Positions 32,474 to 40,555 of a stretch of 43,453 nt of DNA are shown here, in pieces. Positions within the stretch are counted from its first letter, which is position 1; each line of letters begins with the position of its first letter. The notes beneath the pieces were generated by a model that was not told the origin of the DNA, searched no databases, and worked only from the letters and a program-made list of their open reading frames with translations. This stretch comes from Spirochaetales bacterium (GTDB taxonomy: Bacteria; Spirochaetota; Spirochaetia; Sphaerochaetales; Sphaerochaetaceae), in contig JAGBWX010000019.1 in NCBI GenBank assembly GCA_017629575.1, positions 1 to 43,453 on the forward strand, in the 5' to 3' direction. Both the position numbers and the translations under genes were made by a program.

Positions 32474-33679
32474 ATGGAATCGCTGAGAGAATTATTTAGA
32501 ATTGGATATGGTCCATCCTCTTCTCATACTATGGGACCAAGAGCAGCATCTGAGCGTTTCGTTGCTGAACACCCAGAGGTAACAAAGGTAAATGTAGAGC
32601 TTTATGGCTCTCTTGCTGCAACAGGTAAGGGACACCTTACAGATATGGCTATCAGGGAAGTCTTTGTGAAGGCTGGCAAGGAAATTGATATCATTTGGTA
32701 TCCAGATGAAACTAAGCCTTTTCATCCAAATGCCCTTACAATTGTTGCTGTTGAACCAGTGTCTTTTTCTGAGACATATTATTCAACCGGTGGTGGAAGA
32801 ATTGTCAAAGACGGTGAAGTAAGCAAGGTTGACGATACCGTATATCCAGAAGTTCAGCTTGGCACAATGGAAAAGCTTCTCAGATATTGTGAATATAATG
32901 GCTTGCAGCTTTGGGAAGTTGCTGTTGAGAAGGAAGGTCCAGAGATTCTCAAGTTCGCTGAAGAAGTGTGGAATGTAATGAGAATTGCAATCAGCAATGG
33001 CCTTCAGAATGAGGGTGTAATTCCAGGTGGACTCAAGCTTCAGAGAAAGGCATGCCAGAGTTATGCCAAGGCTATGGACTTTGCTGGTCCATTAGGCAAC
33101 ACTTCTGTTGCTCTTTCATATGCGCTTGCTGTTTCTGAAGAGAATGCTGGCGGTGGAAGAATCGTAACAGCACCTACTTGTGGTTCTTGCGGTGTTGTTC
33201 CAGGCGTACTCTTCTATCTTCAGAAGGAATATAGAATCCCAGATGTAAGAATCCATAGAGCTCTTTTAACAGCGGGCCTTGTTGGAAATATCGTTAAGTC
33301 TAATGGCTCAATCTCTGGTGCTGAAGTTGGATGCCAGGGGGAGGTTGGTGTTGCATGTGCTATGGCAGGAGCAGCAGCAGCTCAGCTTCTTGGAGGCTCT
33401 ATTTACCAGGTAGAGTATGCAGCAGAAATGGGTCTTGAACATCACTTAGGCCTTACTTGCGACCCTATGATGGGACTTGTTCAGATTCCTTGTATCGAAA
33501 GAAACGCTATGGCAACAATGAGAGCTGTAGACCACGCATCATTTGCTCTCATGAGCGATGGCAGACATAAGATCAGCTTCGACGATGTTGTTGATGTTAT
33601 GATGGAAACAGGACAGGCTCTTCCTTCTCTCTATAGAGAGACAAGTATGGGTGGCCTGGCTAAGGTTCACGAAATCTAA
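32474..33679 (+). CDS. sdaA: L-serine ammonia-lyase (iron-sulfur type, single chain)
   Basis: Converts L-serine to pyruvate and ammonia using a 4Fe-4S cluster, 401 residues. The N-terminal beta domain begins at once with '[21 protein letters not shown]', the conserved SSSHTxGP motif. The alpha domain has '[16 protein letters not shown]', [17 protein letters not shown] and '[19 protein letters not shown]', supplying the cluster cysteines. Beta and alpha parts are in one chain as in E. coli SdaA, unlike the split Bacillus enzymes, and the linker is short. Serine use as a carbon or energy source fits a fermentative life. Single-gene unit with its own promoter and terminator and a palindrome upstream. 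Confidence 0.93.
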   Translation: MESLRELFRIGYGPSSSHTMGPRAASERFVAEHPEVTKVNVELYGSLAATGKGHLTDMAIREVFVKAGKEIDIIWYPDETKPFHPNALTIVAVEPVSFSETYYSTGGGRIVKDGEVSKVDDTVYPEVQLGTMEKLLRYCEYNGLQLWEVAVEKEGPEILKFAEEVWNVMRIAISNGLQNEGVIPGGLKLQRKACQSYAKAMDFAGPLGNTSVALSYALAVSEENAGGGRIVTAPTCGSCGVVPGVLFYLQKEYRIPDVRIHRALLTAGLVGNIVKSNGSISGAEVGCQGEVGVACAMAGAAAAQLLGGSIYQVEYAAEMGLEHHLGLTCDPMMGLVQIPCIERNAMATMRAVDHASFALMSDGRHKISFDDVVDVMMETGQALPSLYRETSMGGLAKVHEI

Positions 33680-33697
33680 GATAAGACTGCATGAAAG

Positions 33698-33727
33698 AGT
33701 GGTTGCCTCAAAGCAACCACTTTTTTT
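33698..33727 (+). terminator. Intrinsic terminator after sdaA
   Basis: AGTGGTTGC (33698-33706), loop CTCAAA, GCAACCACT (33713-33721) and a T-run to 33727. It may also serve the converging minus-strand DUF2188 gene, which stops at 33741. Confidence 0.85.
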
Positions 33728-33740
33728 ATTGACTAGAAGA

Positions 33741-33995
33741 TCATTCCTCTTCGCTAGATGTCTTTGCATAGGAGAGAGCTCTGACAGCACTCTCAAACTT
33801 TTGGTATTTGCCATTCTTTAGATGGATAACAACCTTGGTTCCCAAATTTCCAGAAATCTTGACGATATACTCTGTGGCCTCAACCTTTGTCTTGAAATAT
33901 TTGATAACCTTTTCGCTGCTCTGACGCTTTACAGCCCAGCCCTTTTCTGCAACATATAACAGTTCGTGCACATCTTTCATTTCTTTTTCTGCCAT
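33741..33995 (-). CDS. Small DUF2188-type protein
   Basis: 84 residues, soluble. It resembles the DUF2188 family: 'GWAVKRQSSEKVIKYFKTKVEATEYIVKISGNLGTKVVIHLKNGKYQ', i.e. a Trp-Ala-Val strand, a helix introduced by K-T/K-x-E-A, and a final 'hxxNGK' strand. The family function is unknown. Preceded by an AAGGAG ribosome site 11 bases before ATG. It stands alone between the sdaA terminator and the leuS terminator, converging with sdaA. Confidence 0.7.
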   Translation of the reverse strand: MAEKEMKDVHELLYVAEKGWAVKRQSSEKVIKYFKTKVEATEYIVKISGNLGTKVVIHLKNGKYQKFESAVRALSYAKTSSEEE

Positions 33996-34056
33996 AAGTG
34001 AATGAACTCCTTTCCACCATTTTACTGTAATATTCCCAAATGTGGTGAGGTGTTGT

Positions 34057-34089
34057 AAAAAAAAACGGCATAGCCTAATGGTTATGCCG
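34057..34089 (-). terminator. Intrinsic terminator of leuS
   Basis: Stem CGGCATA(GCC) 34066-34075 / (GGT)TATGCCG 34080-34089 with loop TAAT. On the minus strand it is followed by nine T (34065-34057). It lies 23 bases beyond the leuS stop. Confidence 0.88.
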
Positions 34090-34112
34090 CTTATCGTATA
34101 TAAAAGCTCTTA

Positions 34113-36629
34113 TTACTTTACAACGATGTTTACAAGCTTGCCAGGAACAACGATTTCCTTGACAATTGTCTTTCCATCGATGTAGCCGAGGATCTTCTCA
34201 TCCTTCTTTGCAGCTGCAAGGAGCTCATCCTTAGATGCGGCAGCTGGCATTGTGAGTCTTGATCTGAGCTTGCCGTTGATCTGCACTACGATTTCAATCT
34301 CATCGTCCTTTGTCTTTGCTTCATCATACTCTGGCCACTTCTGAGCAGAGATTGAAGGCTCGTGTCCGAGCATTTCCCAAAGCTCTTCAGCAAGGTGTGG
34401 AGTATATGGAGAGATGATGAGTGTGAGCATCTCAAGCGCCTTCTTAGGAATAACAGGAAGTCTATTAAGCTCGTTTACGAATACCATCATCTGTGAGATA
34501 GCAGTATTGAATGAGAGTGTATCTGTATCCTCTGTTACCTTCTTGATGGTCTTATGCATCAGCTTGTCGATATCCTTTGTAAGTTCGATATCTTCAATTG
34601 GCTTCTCTGTTGCAAGTCTCCAAACTCTGTCGAGGAAACGGTATACACCGATGAATCCTGCAGTTGCCCAAGGCTTGGATTCTCTGAGAGGACCCATGAA
34701 CATCTCGTACATTCTTACAGAGTCTGCGCCGTAATCTCTGATGAAATCATCAGGGTTGATTACGTTCTTAAGGCTCTTTGACATCTTTGCGATTACCTGA
34801 GTAAGCTCCTCGCCTGTTTCCTTCTCAAAGTACTTGCCATCTTTTTCCTCAACAAGATCTGTAGGAACGAGAGACTTGTTTGCTCTCTGGTAAGCAAATG
34901 ATGTGATCATGCCCTGGTTGACAAGGCGCTGGAATGGCTCTGATGTTGAAACAAGACCTAAGTCAAAGAGAACCTTGTGCCAGAATCTTGAGTAGAGAAG
35001 ATGGAGAACAGCATGCTCTGCACCGCCAACATAAAGGTCAACTGGCATCCAATACTTTTCCTTCTCAGGGTCTACGAAAGCCTTATCGTTCTTTGGATCG
35101 ATGTATCTGAGGTAGTACCAGCAGGAACCTGCCCACTGAGGCATTGTATTTGTTTCTCTGATTGAGTCTGCACCACACTTAGGGCACTTGCAGTTTACCC
35201 ACTCTGCAACATTTACGAGTGGTGACTCGCCTGTGCCTGATGGTTCGTACTTTGTTACCTGAGGAAGTGTGAGAGGAAGGTCTTCGTCTGGAAGTGTTAC
35301 TGTTCCACAGTGAGGACAGTGAACAAGTGGAATTGGCTCGCCCCAATATCTCTGGCGTGCGAATACCCAGTCACGAAGCTTGTAGTTGATAGCCTTATGG
35401 CCACAGCCTTCCTTTTCGAGGAATTCAAGCATCTTAGCAATAGCATCTGCCTTGTTGAGGCCATCAAGCCATTCTGAATTTACATGAAGGCCATCTTCTG
35501 TCCATGCCTGAGTCTGAACATCTACTTCGCTCTTAAGAACTTCAATGATAGGAAGGTTAAACTTCTTTGCGAACTCCCAGTCTCTGTCGTCATGTGCAGG
35601 AACAGCCATGATAGCGCCTGTGCCGTAGCTGATAAGAACATAGTCAGCAATCCAGATTGGAATCTTTGTTCCGTTTACTGGGTTGATTGCATATGAACCG
35701 GAGAATACGCCTGTCTTATCCTTAGCAAGGTCTGTTCTTTCGAGGTCTGACTTATGCTTTGTTGCGTCGATATACTTTTCTACAGCTTCCTTCTGCTCTG
35801 GTGTTGTAAGCTTTTCAACAAGAGGATGCTCTGGAGCTACTACCATGTAAGTTGCGCCGAAGAGAGTATCACAGCGAGTTGTATAAACCTCAAGCTTCTC
35901 GCCTGGGAACTTCTCGAGTTCGAAGAATACTGCTGCACCTTCTGATCTTCCGATCCAGTTGCGCTGCATAGCCTTTACGCTTTCTGGCCAATCGAGGTCA
36001 TCAAGACCCTCAAGGAGCTTATCTGCGTATGCTGTAATCTTCAAAATCCACTGTCTGATGTTCTTCTTTTCAACAGAAGCACCACAGCGTTCGCACTTGC
36101 CGTCCTTAACTTCTTCGTTTGCAAGGCCAGTCTTACAGTCTGGGCACCAGTTGATTGGTGTATTTGCTTCATAAGCAAGACCCATGTCGAAGAGCTTCTT
36201 GAAGATCCACTGTGTCCAGTGGTAGTAATCATCGTCACAAGTTGATACTTCTCTGTCCCAATCATATGAGAAGCCAAGAGACTTAATCTGGCGGCGGAAG
36301 TTATCTATGTTCTTCTGTGTTGTTACGTAAGGATGAGTTCCTGTCTTGATTGCGTAGTTCTCAGCAGGAAGACCAAATGAGTCAAAGCCCATTGGATGGA
36401 GAACGTTATAGCCGTTCATTCTAAGGAATCTGCAATAGATATCTGTTGCTGTATAGCCTTCAGGATGTCCAACATGAAGTCCTGCGCCTGATGGATATGG
36501 GAACATGTCCAAAACATATCTTCTCTTTTCTTTTGGGATAGATGGATCTTCAACAGCCTTGAATGTCTTGTTGTCATCCCAGTACTTTTGCCACTTTGGC
36601 TCAATCTCATTGAAAGGATATTTGCTCAT
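34113..36629 (-). CDS. leuS: Leucyl-tRNA synthetase
   Basis: Class I synthetase charging tRNA-Leu, 838 residues. The start [14 protein letters not shown] at 36629 matches the family, with AAGGA nine bases upstream; the longer in-frame start at 36704 is not supported. Catalytic motifs are HVGH (residues 52-55, the HIGH form) and KMSKS (near 617). A zinc-binding stretch shows '[21 protein letters not shown]'. The CP1 editing domain includes '[15 protein letters not shown]' and the conserved '[19 protein letters not shown]'. No T-box leader or tRNA is visible in the 127-base gap upstream. A strong terminator follows. Confidence 0.97.
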   Translation of the reverse strand: MSKYPFNEIEPKWQKYWDDNKTFKAVEDPSIPKEKRRYVLDMFPYPSGAGLHVGHPEGYTATDIYCRFLRMNGYNVLHPMGFDSFGLPAENYAIKTGTHPYVTTQKNIDNFRRQIKSLGFSYDWDREVSTCDDDYYHWTQWIFKKLFDMGLAYEANTPINWCPDCKTGLANEEVKDGKCERCGASVEKKNIRQWILKITAYADKLLEGLDDLDWPESVKAMQRNWIGRSEGAAVFFELEKFPGEKLEVYTTRCDTLFGATYMVVAPEHPLVEKLTTPEQKEAVEKYIDATKHKSDLERTDLAKDKTGVFSGSYAINPVNGTKIPIWIADYVLISYGTGAIMAVPAHDDRDWEFAKKFNLPIIEVLKSEVDVQTQAWTEDGLHVNSEWLDGLNKADAIAKMLEFLEKEGCGHKAINYKLRDWVFARQRYWGEPIPLVHCPHCGTVTLPDEDLPLTLPQVTKYEPSGTGESPLVNVAEWVNCKCPKCGADSIRETNTMPQWAGSCWYYLRYIDPKNDKAFVDPEKEKYWMPVDLYVGGAEHAVLHLLYSRFWHKVLFDLGLVSTSEPFQRLVNQGMITSFAYQRANKSLVPTDLVEEKDGKYFEKETGEELTQVIAKMSKSLKNVINPDDFIRDYGADSVRMYEMFMGPLRESKPWATAGFIGVYRFLDRVWRLATEKPIEDIELTKDIDKLMHKTIKKVTEDTDTLSFNTAISQMMVFVNELNRLPVIPKKALEMLTLIISPYTPHLAEELWEMLGHEPSISAQKWPEYDEAKTKDDEIEIVVQINGKLRSRLTMPAAASKDELLAAAKKDEKILGYIDGKTIVKEIVVPGKLVNIVVK

Positions 36630-36756
36630 AGGGATTTGTCCTTTTATTATCAAATTTTGATTAAACAGAATTGTACAGTAAATTACATTAAAAAAAAAGG
36701 ACAAGCAGATGGAGTGGTTTGATAAAAAGCTGATTTAGATGCTCTTGGATAGCTGT

Positions 36757-37557
36757 TTATGATCTTTGGTCCAAGAATAAATTCATTTCAACTTGTGAAA
36801 CAAAGAGCTCCGCTCCTATTTTTTCCATGAGTTTTTTGATTTTTGTGTTTTCCCTATCGATGTTTATCATCCTCAAGCCACCGGTTTGGGATTTCTTTAA
36901 TGCATGGGAGAGAATAGCAATGCAAGAATCGATGTCTTCTGCATTTATGAGGGAAACAGAACCTCTTTCTGAGGCAACAACGCTAGTTTTTCCTACTTTA
37001 TACAGATGATAGGAAGCATCTTTTTGATAAGATAGATAGCTATTCTGCCACGATGGTTTATAGGACATTGATGCCTCTATTTCTGCAGCCTCCTGAAGTG
37101 AAGCTTCTTCGATTTCCATATCCTTGGATTCAATCTTTGACACTCTGTAGCAATCAAGATGTCGGATGACAGAAAATCCTTTGCTTTCATATAGCTTCAT
37201 GGCTTTTTCGTTGGTATCGATACATTCGAGAATATACTCGGAAATATCATTCTTGGTTAGAATTTGCATCTGGTATTCAAAGAGTTTTGAGGCTATTCCC
37301 TGTCTTCTGAATTCTCTGATAGTTGCCGTTCCTGAGTCGTAGACTCTATTGCCACGCCTTCCGACAAGAATGAAAGATACAAGACACTCATCGATGAAAG
37401 CTCCGACTGAAAGAGAAAGATCTAGACTGTATCTCCCCATCATTGATACAAAGGATTCTAAGCTCATTTCCATAGGTTCCTGATAGTCAGAGAATGCTTT
37501 TATAAATGAAGCGTGGATAGTTTCCAGTGAAGTATCTTTGAGAGTCTTTATTTCCAT
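36757..37557 (-). CDS. GNAT-family N-acetyltransferase
   Basis: 266 residues. The N-terminal 150 form a GNAT domain: the acetyl-CoA loop is in 'SGTATIREFRRQGIASKLFEYQM' (R-R-Q-G-I-A), followed by YILECIDTNEKAMKLYESKGF, the typical N-x-x-A-x-x-x-Y-x-x-x-G-F ending. The C-terminal part (about 155-266) may be a second, degenerate GNAT-like domain without the CoA loop. The substrate is unknown. It lies 24 bases after another acetyltransferase gene on the same strand. A TAGACT box six bases before ATG resembles the leaderless -10 elements but has no good -35, so cotranscription is equally likely. Confidence 0.82.
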   Translation of the reverse strand: MEIKTLKDTSLETIHASFIKAFSDYQEPMEMSLESFVSMMGRYSLDLSLSVGAFIDECLVSFILVGRRGNRVYDSGTATIREFRRQGIASKLFEYQMQILTKNDISEYILECIDTNEKAMKLYESKGFSVIRHLDCYRVSKIESKDMEIEEASLQEAAEIEASMSYKPSWQNSYLSYQKDASYHLYKVGKTSVVASERGSVSLINAEDIDSCIAILSHALKKSQTGGLRMINIDRENTKIKKLMEKIGAELFVSQVEMNLFLDQRS

Positions 37558-37581
37558 AAAGATAGTCTAGCATCAAAATCT

Positions 37582-38637
37582 TTAGAACACGAAGAGCAAA
37601 AGAGAACCAAGGGAAATCAAAATGGATATGGACATCAAGAAAATTTTGCTTATCCTTTTCTTATCCCTATAAATTCTTGAAGCAGAGAAGCCGCAGAAAG
37701 GGTAGAAGGCAAAGAGTGAGTCAGAGATAAATAGCAATAGCGTAAAGGAGATGAAATCCTTGTTGAAGAAACCTAAGAGGAGAAGCAAGGCCTCTGCAAT
37801 GGATGCGGCTAAACCAGCCAAAGATAGAGTATCTTTCATGCTCTTAAGGTTCCAATTCTTGCCCTTTGGATAGACACCTCCCGGTGTTGGAAAATAGAAA
37901 GGAAGGATGAGTGAAAGGATGGATGAGAACCATGCAGTATCCCATCCTAGGTAGATTGGTGTTACTTTTCTAATTTTAAAAACAATAGCCTCGACAATCG
38001 TTCTAATAGATAGAACTATGCATGGAATTGCAATTGAGGATATTGTTAGGTGTCCTCTTTTAAGTAGTATCAAAGAGAATAGGAGTGTGTTGAACAGCAG
38101 TGTCAGCATGAAGGATGCTATCTGTTTTCCCTTGCAAGGAGTCAATGATGCTGGAGCTGTGTTGACACCTGCCTTCTTGTGCCACATAAAGTATCCCATG
38201 TCGAAAAAGCGGGATGCATTCTTCCAGACTTTGAAGGTCTTGATGCCAAAAGTTTTGAACTGCTGCGGTAAAGACATGATGGAAAAGCCTGGGCGATTTG
38301 CAAGATTTTTGAATGATGATGGGTTGTCGCCCTCGATGCAGCCACATATGACATCAACGTTGTCATCAAGGTATTCAATGGCTTTATCCAGCAGACTTTG
38401 ACCTGTCTTCATTCCTCTGTATTCAGCGTCAACATAGAGCCAGCCAAGGTATCCAACACGAATCTTTGCCTTATAGATTTCGATGTTTATTCCACCGATT
38501 ATTTTGCCATTGTCTATAGCTACGAAAGTGCTTTCAGGATAGAGAAAGAAGATGGAACTATAACTTTTTGGAAAGCATCGTCCCATGAGCTCTAGCGCTT
38601 CATTTTTTTCTTCTTCTCTGATCTTTCTTATTTCCAT
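37582..38637 (-). CDS. GNAT acetyltransferase fused to a membrane domain
   Basis: 351 residues. Residues 1-125 form a GNAT domain: 'FVAIDNGKIIGGINIEIY', 'LGWLYVDAEYRGMKTGQSLLDKAIEYL' with an R-G-M-K-T-G CoA loop, and CIEGDNPSSFKNLANRPGF. Residues 170-351 have about five or six hydrophobic helices. Within them 'PTPGGVYPKGKNW' plus LAGLAAS (from about 250) recalls the PGAVYIxG...LAGP stretch of archaeal-type site-2-protease-like proteins. The metal motif HExxH is absent (VEAIVF at the matching place), so it would not be an active protease. The acetylated substrate may be membrane-bound. The start has no Shine-Dalgarno, but a promoter lies directly upstream. The family of the membrane part is inference. 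Confidence 0.7.
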   Translation of the reverse strand: MEIRKIREEEKNEALELMGRCFPKSYSSIFFLYPESTFVAIDNGKIIGGINIEIYKAKIRVGYLGWLYVDAEYRGMKTGQSLLDKAIEYLDDNVDVICGCIEGDNPSSFKNLANRPGFSIMSLPQQFKTFGIKTFKVWKNASRFFDMGYFMWHKKAGVNTAPASLTPCKGKQIASFMLTLLFNTLLFSLILLKRGHLTISSIAIPCIVLSIRTIVEAIVFKIRKVTPIYLGWDTAWFSSILSLILPFYFPTPGGVYPKGKNWNLKSMKDTLSLAGLAASIAEALLLLLGFFNKDFISFTLLLFISDSLFAFYPFCGFSASRIYRDKKRISKIFLMSISILISLGSLLLFVF

Positions 38638-38643
38638 GAGGAA

Positions 38644-38672
38644 AGACTAGCAGAGTAAGAGAGGTTGGACAA
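38644..38672 (-). promoter_or_regulatory. Leaderless-type promoter of the GNAT-membrane fusion gene
   Basis: Minus strand: TTGTCC (38672-38667), 17 bases, TAGTCT (38649-38644), six bases, ATG (38637). The sequence before ATG (TTCCTC) is the opposite of a Shine-Dalgarno. Divergent to the parE promoter. Confidence 0.55.
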
Positions 38673-38717
38673 GGTTTGAAGAATTTCTCTATATAGATAT
38701 ACATATGCTTTGTTTGT

Positions 38718-38746
38718 TTGATATCAGAAAAGATTTGGGCTATAAT
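38718..38746 (+). promoter_or_regulatory. Leaderless-type promoter of parE
   Basis: TTGATA (38718-38723), 17 bases, perfect TATAAT (38741-38746), nine bases, ATG (38756). The expected transcript would have zero to three bases before the ATG. This is the best consensus promoter in the window. Confidence 0.75.
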
Positions 38747-38755
38747 AAGCAAGTT

Positions 38756-40555
38756 ATGGCATACGACGAGAGTAATATTAAATCCCTGTCATCCTCAGAA
38801 CATATTAGACAGCGTCCAGGCATGTATATCGGAAGGCTTGGAAATGGTTCTCATCCCGATGACGGAATATATATCCTCCTTAAAGAAGTTGTTGACAATT
38901 CCATCGATGAGTTCATGGAAGGCTGGGGTAACAGAATCAACATCAATGTTGTAGATAGAACTGTTTCTGTTAGAGACTTTGGAAGAGGTATTCCTCTTGC
39001 GAAGGTTATTGAATGTGTATCTGTAATCAACACTGGTGCAAAGTATGACAATGAGGCATTCCAGTATTCAGTAGGACTCAATGGCGTTGGTACAAAGGCT
39101 GTTAATGCTCTGTCCTCCCACTTCGAGGTAAAGTCTGTCAGAGATGGCGAGTTCATGTGGGCGGAGTTTGAGAGAGGAAAGCTTCTTAAGAAGAAGAAGG
39201 GTGCAACAGATGAGCCAAATGGAACATTCATGTCCTTCACACCAGATCATATGCCAGAAATCTTTGGAGACTATTCCTACAACGAAGAGTATATTAGGGA
39301 GCGTCTTTGGAACTATGCTTATCTCAACAAGGGACTTACTATCAGCTACAACGGTAGGTTGATCAAGAGCCAGAACGGCTTGATGGATCTTGTTGTGAAG
39401 ATTCTTGGCGAAGATGGTCTTTATCCTCTCATTACCTTTAAGAACAAGCATCTTGAATTTGCATTCACTCATACAAACGGATATGGCGAAAGCTACCATT
39501 CATATGTAAATGGACAGTATACATCTGATGGCGGCACACATGAGGCTGCTTTCAAGGAGGGTGTTCTCAAAGGCATCAATGAGTTCTTCAAGAAGAGCTG
39601 GAATGCTCCTGAAATCAGAGATGGAATCGTTGCTACAGTAGCAATCAAGATTCAGAATCCTGTATTTGAATCTCAGACAAAGAACAAGCTTGGAAACACC
39701 GATGTAAGGCAGTGGATTGTTCAGGAAGTCAAGGAAGCTGTCGTAGATTGCTTGATGAAGAACAAGGATATCGCAAAGGGGCTTGAGGATAAGATCATCA
39801 ACAATGAGAAGGTCCACAAGGAAGAAGCTGCTGTTAGAAATGGCGCAAAGGAAAGGGCTAAGAGAACAGCAATCAATATCCCTAAGCTCAAGGAGTGTAA
39901 GTACCATCTGAACAATGCCCCAGCAGCGCACAAGGAAGAAGGTGCGAACTCAATGATCTTCCTTACCGAGGGTGATTCTGCGGCAGGTTCTATTTCCAAG
40001 ACCAGAGACTCTAACTACCAGGCAGTATTTGCCCTTAGGGGAAAGATTCTCAATGTCCAAGGAAAGAATAGGACAGAGCTCTATAAGAATGAGGAGCTCT
40101 ATAACATCATGGTTGCTCTTGGCATTGAAGAGAGCATTGAGAATTTAAGATACGGCAAGGTTGTAATCGCAACTGATGCCGACGTTGATGGTTACCATAT
40201 CAGAATTCTTCTTATGACTTATTTCTTCTCATATTTTGAGGACATCATCAGACAGGGAAGACTCTTCATTCTTGAGACGCCTCTATTTAGAGTAAGAAAC
40301 AAAAAGCAGACCGTTTATTGCTATACCGAGAAGGAAAGAGACGAGGCTTTAGAGAAGATCAGGGGCGCAGAGGTAACACGCTTCAAGGGCCTTGGCGAGA
40401 TCAATCCAAACGAGTTCGGTCCATTTATTGGCAAGGATATCAGGCTCGTTCCTGTAACCTTCGAGTCTATGAAGGACATTAGAAAAGACATTCAGTTCTA
40501 CATGGGTGATAATACTCCTGTCAGAAAAGACTTTATTATGGAGAACTTACTGTAA
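38756..40555 (+). CDS. parE: DNA topoisomerase IV subunit B
   Basis: ATPase subunit of a type II topoisomerase, 599 residues from ATG 38756. An in-frame ATG at 38705 lies upstream of the promoter and is rejected. GHKL ATPase motifs are seen: 'KEVVDNSIDEFMEG' with the Mg-binding Asn, 'VRDFGRGIPL' and YSVGLNGVGTKAVNALS. The TOPRIM part has LTEGDSAAGS and the metal site DADVDGYHIR. It ends with the usual 'TRFKGLGEINPNEF' region. The size (about 600) and pairing with a short gyrA-like gene fit ParE as in Borrelia rather than GyrB (about 640 or more). The stop overlaps the parC start by one base. Confidence 0.88.
   Translation: MAYDESNIKSLSSSEHIRQRPGMYIGRLGNGSHPDDGIYILLKEVVDNSIDEFMEGWGNRININVVDRTVSVRDFGRGIPLAKVIECVSVINTGAKYDNEAFQYSVGLNGVGTKAVNALSSHFEVKSVRDGEFMWAEFERGKLLKKKKGATDEPNGTFMSFTPDHMPEIFGDYSYNEEYIRERLWNYAYLNKGLTISYNGRLIKSQNGLMDLVVKILGEDGLYPLITFKNKHLEFAFTHTNGYGESYHSYVNGQYTSDGGTHEAAFKEGVLKGINEFFKKSWNAPEIRDGIVATVAIKIQNPVFESQTKNKLGNTDVRQWIVQEVKEAVVDCLMKNKDIAKGLEDKIINNEKVHKEEAAVRNGAKERAKRTAINIPKLKECKYHLNNAPAAHKEEGANSMIFLTEGDSAAGSISKTRDSNYQAVFALRGKILNVQGKNRTELYKNEELYNIMVALGIEESIENLRYGKVVIATDADVDGYHIRILLMTYFFSYFEDIIRQGRLFILETPLFRVRNKKQTVYCYTEKERDEALEKIRGAEVTRFKGLGEINPNEFGPFIGKDIRLVPVTFESMKDIRKDIQFYMGDNTPVRKDFIMENLL

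Noticed and set aside
36630-36704. Longer leuS start at 36704
   Set aside because: The extra 25 residues are hydrophobic and unlike LeuRS. The [13 protein letters not shown] start has AAGGA at a good distance.
36630-36756. T-box or other riboswitch before leuS
   Set aside because: Only 127 A+T-rich bases, no specifier-loop or T-box core sequence, and no terminator/antiterminator pair visible.
37558-37592. Leaderless promoter before the 266-residue acetyltransferase
   Set aside because: TAGACT lies six bases before ATG as in the other cases, but the sequence 17 bases further up (TCGTGT) is not a -35. I left it out of the count.
38705-38755. Longer parE start at 38705
   Set aside because: It would place the TATAAT promoter inside the coding region, and the extra 17 residues do not resemble ParE N termini, which begin near MAYDESNIKSLSSSEHIRQRPGM.
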